Positions 6,412 to 8,430 of a DNA stretch of 8,430 nt are shown here, piece by piece (position 1 is the stretch's first letter; every line of letters begins with the position of its first letter). Under the pieces are notes generated by a model. That model made no database searches, was not told the origin of the DNA, and saw only the letters and a program-made list of their open reading frames with translations. This stretch comes from Cytophagales bacterium. GTDB taxonomy: Bacteria; Bacteroidota; Bacteroidia; Cytophagales; Cytophagaceae. Location of the stretch: positions 1 through 8,430 of the forward strand of contig JANYCO010000290.1 in assembly GCA_025360235.1 (NCBI GenBank), given 5' to 3'. The translations under genes and the position numbers were made by a program.

Positions 6412-7464
6412 TTAGAATTTAACTTGCCATCCTACACAGAGGGTATTTCCAGCCTTCATTTGTATGCCATTTACAAAGCGATAAACTGGGATTCCATATT
6501 CGATTGCCAAGCGGTTATTATTTAAGATTCCATTTCTAATATAAAAATTCAATCCAAGAAATGTAGTCAATTTTTGTCCTCCATAGTTGCCGGTATTTGC
6601 AGAAGGTTCCATAACGCTGTACATAGTTGCGTCTCTCCCTTTTATCTTTCCTGATGTATTCCCTTCAATTCGAAGAGCGTTACTGCACCATTTACTCCAT
6701 TGATAAGCTAGCCAGGAGTTCAACGTTAAGTCGTTTCCATTATTATATCCCAAAGAATTATAATTGCTTCGAATAACAGATGTTGCTTGTGTTCCCCAAG
6801 TAAATGATTTTCTTTCCAATAAATAGGTAATCCCGGGAGAAAAATCAACAGTACCTGTTCCTGTTTGCATGACATAAGGAAGTCTTGCACCCTGATACAT
6901 ACTTTTCTGATCTCCTTTTTTAGAAATACTACCAGTAGGAAGACTTACCCCTGCACTAACTAAAATATGATGACGCTCTTTATTTACAAGGCCATACAGG
7001 ATATTTATTTTGGTATCTCCGATTCCTGAAGAGGTGGAAGACATAGAAGTCTCCGTACCGCTACCATGCATATGCATTGTGCCGGGCAACATCGACATGT
7101 TCATAGACATCAAATTGTAATTCATCATCGCCATTATCGTGATCCTGTTGCTCAGACCGTACATGAGCATCAACATGTGCATATTCATGCTCATGTTTTT
7201 TGGACTCATTAAATAATTTTGGTAGATAATGTCGTCACCGATCTTCGTTTTTCCGGATAAATTATCATTGCTATTCGTATTCATAAAGCGATAGGAAGCC
7301 ATCCATTCTCCTTTTTTATGAATATGACTCATCATTATACCCAATGGAGTTCGGTCTGTAGGGCAACAGAAATAGTTGCAACTACTTTCCTGAGCTTTCA
7401 AAACCATAGGTATAAATGAGAGCAGCACGACAAGGATAAAAATCCCTGGTGTTTTTGATTTCAT
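6412..7464 (-). CDS. Met/His-rich predicted outer-membrane beta-barrel protein, copper-associated
   Basis: The 350-residue product has a signal peptide (about 1-24, AQ cut site). The mature N-terminus carries CNYFCCPTDRTPLG (C29, C33, C34). GIMMSHIHKKGEWMASYRFM (42-61) recalls a family of predicted outer-membrane 'transporter' proteins often found beside MbnP genes. Residues 86-132 contain 16 methionines and three histidines (H96, H131, H133) lie within 96-133, much of it in alternating M-x-M form, a composition typical of Cu(I) handling. The rest is rich in alternating polar and aromatic residues and ends in VGWQVKF; a terminal Phe is the usual barrel-insertion signal. The likely role is copper binding or passage at the outer membrane, by inference. 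It precedes the MbnP-like gene by 29 bp. The ATG at 7464 gives a good signal peptide. Confidence 0.75.
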   Translation of the reverse strand: MKSKTPGIFILVVLLSFIPMVLKAQESSCNYFCCPTDRTPLGIMMSHIHKKGEWMASYRFMNTNSNDNLSGKTKIGDDIIYQNYLMSPKNMSMNMHMLMLMYGLSNRITIMAMMNYNLMSMNMSMLPGTMHMHGSGTETSMSSTSSGIGDTKINILYGLVNKERHHILVSAGVSLPTGSISKKGDQKSMYQGARLPYVMQTGTGTVDFSPGITYLLERKSFTWGTQATSVIRSNYNSLGYNNGNDLTLNSWLAYQWSKWCSNALRIEGNTSGKIKGRDATMYSVMEPSANTGNYGGQKLTTFLGLNFYIRNGILNNNRLAIEYGIPVYRFVNGIQMKAGNTLCVGWQVKF

Positions 7465-7496
7465 TTTAATTGATTTTATTTTAGAATAAATTTATT

Positions 7497-7519
7497 TTGG
7501 TTTGTATATGACAAACCAA
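7497..7519. repeat. Operator-like perfect dyad before the Met-rich gene
   Basis: TTGGTTTGT (7497-7505) and ACAAACCAA (7511-7519) are exact reverse complements with a 5-base spacer, ATATG. The dyad lies 33 bp before the ATG of the Met-rich gene and its right arm coincides with the candidate -7 box of that gene, where a repressor would block transcription. The same octamer TTGGTTTG occurs at 8010-8017 within the cluster's main promoter. Confidence 0.6.
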
Positions 7520-7540
7520 TGTTGCTTTCACTACAAACAA
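7512..7540 (-). promoter_or_regulatory. Candidate internal promoter for the Met-rich gene
   Basis: On the - strand, TTG (7540-7538) is followed after 18 bp by TTGGTTTG (7519-7512), one base from the Bacteroidota -7 consensus TAnnTTTG. A start site near 7507 would give a leader of about 43 bases. The 124-bp gap after the NCNGKC gene leaves room for a promoter. The -7 box misses one base and the spacing is one short of the usual range. Confidence 0.3.
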
Positions 7541-7565
7541 TTATGGTAGAATGTTTGGGTGAAAG
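7525..7565. repeat. Imperfect hairpin between the first two genes of the - strand cluster
   Basis: CTTTCAC (7525-7531) pairs with GTGAAAG (7559-7565). Inside it, CAAACA (7534-7539) pairs with TGTTTG (7552-7557). Two bases on one side and one on the other are unpaired between the stems, and the loop has 12 bases. No T tract follows on the - strand, so it is a poor terminator. It may be an mRNA processing or stability element, or a second regulator site. Confidence 0.5.
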
Positions 7566-7588
7566 TTCAAGCAAAAGCCTGAAAAATT

Positions 7589-7978
7589 TTATCCTAATTG
7601 TGGAGGTGGTGTGGGCTGTTTTAAAAAGACAGCAAGGGTATTTTTTGAATAAAAATAAGTGGCAATGCTCCGAATCTGATAATAAGAAGGAATAGAATAC
7701 TGATAATTTTCAGTTTGGATTTCCTCTTGTAATACTTTGTATGTATTCGTATTGTTTTGGGCTTCCTGATTAGAAGATTGCTTCAGTTGTTTGTTCAAAT
7801 AACATTTCCCATTGCAATTCATCATGGGCTTGTCTTTGTTTTCGCAAAGCACCTTAGAGATGTATTGGTAATGGATAGTATAATCAATATATGGAAGCGT
7901 AAAGCGGAATGGATTCAGGAGATACATAGCCAAAAGCGTGTAAACAATAATGGATTTGTATATAGGGCTTCTTTTCAC
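7589..7978 (-). CDS. Small membrane-anchored protein with NCNGKC motif, first gene of the copper-type cluster
   Basis: From a GTG at 7978-7976 the product has 129 residues: a basic start (MKRSPIYK), one hydrophobic segment (about 9-24), then a soluble part with C45 in LCENKDKP and C55/C59 in MMNCNGKCYLNKQL. It ends in a proline-rich tail, QPTPPPQLG. Short proteins with this CENKDKP...CNGKCYL pattern recur in Bacteroidota, but I know no proven function. C-x3-C plus neighbouring Met would suit Cu(I) or another soft metal; that is inference. The frame also allows a TTG start at 7999-7997 (136 residues). I prefer the GTG because the TTG lies inside the -7 box of a near-consensus promoter, so it would not be transcribed. 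The hydrophobic segment may be an uncleaved signal anchor. The next gene begins 124 bp downstream. Confidence 0.65.
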   Translation of the reverse strand: MKRSPIYKSIIVYTLLAMYLLNPFRFTLPYIDYTIHYQYISKVLCENKDKPMMNCNGKCYLNKQLKQSSNQEAQNNTNTYKVLQEEIQTENYQYSIPSYYQIRSIATYFYSKNTLAVFLKQPTPPPQLG

Positions 7979-7996
7979 TAAAGTGATTCGTTTAAA

Positions 7997-8028
7997 CAAA
8001 AATAGAGAATTGGTTTGCTAATAACAAT
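7997..8028 (-). promoter_or_regulatory. Promoter of the copper-type cluster
   Basis: On the - strand, ATTG at 8028-8025 is followed after exactly 20 bp by TATTTTTG at 8004-7997, a full match to the Bacteroidota -7 box TAnnTTTG with ideal spacing. Transcription would start near 7992, about 15 bases before the GTG at 7978. The spacer contains the octamer TTGGTTTG (+ strand, 8010-8017) that also forms the dyad at 7497-7519. This is the best promoter match noticed in the window. Confidence 0.55.
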
Positions 8029-8049
8029 AGGTTTCGATTTTTTTTCTAT

Positions 8050-8064
8050 CTTACTTTAAGTAAG
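8050..8064. repeat. Short dyad upstream of the cluster promoter
   Basis: CTTACT (8050-8055) and AGTAAG (8059-8064) are reverse complements with a 3-base spacer. The dyad lies about 22 bp upstream of the -33 element of the cluster promoter, where an activator could bind. It also lies after the stop of the neighbouring gene, but no T tract adjoins it on the - strand, so it is a poor terminator. Six-base arms occur by chance fairly often in A/T-rich DNA. Confidence 0.3.
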
Positions 8065-8095
8065 TTCTTTATAAATTATTATAATGTGATAGCAG

Positions 8096-8430
8096 TTATA
8101 TCCGCTCAGTGTCTCCTATGTTCCCGGACAGGTAGTTCTTTCTTGTTATGGGAGGATCTGAGTGCACAAGTAAAATGGAATCAAATCTTTTTGATTCTCC
8201 TTTAATGAAAGAATCAAGGTTTGAGATTCTATTTTTGAAATCTGTTAACTTCGCCTCAACAAACCAAGCCTCACATATCCCTTTAGAAACAAGCCAAAGA
8301 AAGGATTGAGGAGCTAAAATTAATACTCCTTTTTGAGGAAATTTTTTAACGTATTTTTGAATGTTTATCAATTTTAAAAATACCCGCCACCAACTATAAT
8401 CCAAACAATTAAATAAAATAATTTCTTTGG
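8096..8430 (-). CDS. C-terminal part of a protein of unknown function (continues beyond the window)
   Basis: The frame is open from the right edge to a TAA at 8098-8096, giving about 111 residues. A TTG at 8404-8402 could be taken as a start, but codons continue upstream without a stop (KEIILFNC before LDYSWWR), so the gene most likely starts outside. The sequence LDYSWWRVFLKL, then GVLILAPQSFLWLV, SKGICEAWFVEAKL and RFDSILLVHSDPP alternates beta strands and helices like a Rossmann-type fold. It faintly recalls uncharacterised proteins of polysaccharide or glycosyltransferase loci, but I would not assign that function. It is separated from the copper-type cluster by 97 bp containing that cluster's promoter. 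Confidence 0.6.
   Translation of the reverse strand, partial: KEIILFNCLDYSWWRVFLKLINIQKYVKKFPQKGVLILAPQSFLWLVSKGICEAWFVEAKLTDFKNRISNLDSFIKGESKRFDSILLVHSDPPITRKNYLSGNIGDTERI

Noticed and set aside
7757..7981. + strand open frame opposite the NCNGKC gene
   Set aside because: It is antisense to a protein with a plausible membrane anchor, recurring Cys motifs and a well-placed promoter.

Overview
The window is AT-rich (roughly one third G+C by eye) and reads as chromosomal DNA from a member of the Bacteroidota, most likely a Chitinophagales/Sphingobacteriales-type organism. The signs are: start codons without Shine-Dalgarno sequences, promoter-like pairs of the Bacteroidota form (TTG / TAnnTTTG), a glycogen branching enzyme of the eukaryote-like GH13 type, and many exported or lipoprotein products of a style common in this phylum. 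No phage, IS, CRISPR, tRNA or rRNA sequence is visible.

Left part (1-3660, + strand): the tail of an unknown gene and its terminator are followed by a perfect 36-bp palindrome just ahead of thyA (thymidylate synthase, complete, all key residues present). A 316-bp A/T-rich gap without a convincing gene follows. Next come glgB (branching enzyme, GTG start) and, 13 bp later, a four-helix DUF486/DMT-type membrane protein, probably co-transcribed.

Middle (3753-5205): a secreted 452-residue protein carries an HETTH zinc-protease-like motif and ends in an E-set domain that resembles CBM48/AMPK glycogen-binding domains but lacks their usual aromatic ligands. It has its own candidate promoter. A strong hairpin at 5161-5197 separates it from the convergent genes on the other strand and can serve both directions.

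Right part (8028 down to 5206, - strand): a four-gene cluster that looks like a copper-handling envelope system. In transcription order it encodes a small membrane-anchored protein with an NCNGKC motif, a Met/His-rich predicted outer-membrane barrel, an MbnP-like lipoprotein, and a small cytochrome-c-like lipoprotein with one CX4CH motif. The last two genes overlap by 8 bp. A near-consensus promoter (7997-8028) precedes the cluster and argues for a GTG start of the first gene. The octamer TTGGTTTG lies inside that promoter and recurs as a perfect 9+9 dyad before the second gene, suggesting a shared operator. The diheme enzyme MbnH that usually partners MbnP is absent here. The window ends in the 3' part of an unrelated gene of unknown function.

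The best candidates for undescribed biology are the mono-heme variant of the MbnP cluster with its repeated operator-like octamer, and the HExxH/E-set fusion protein downstream of glgB.
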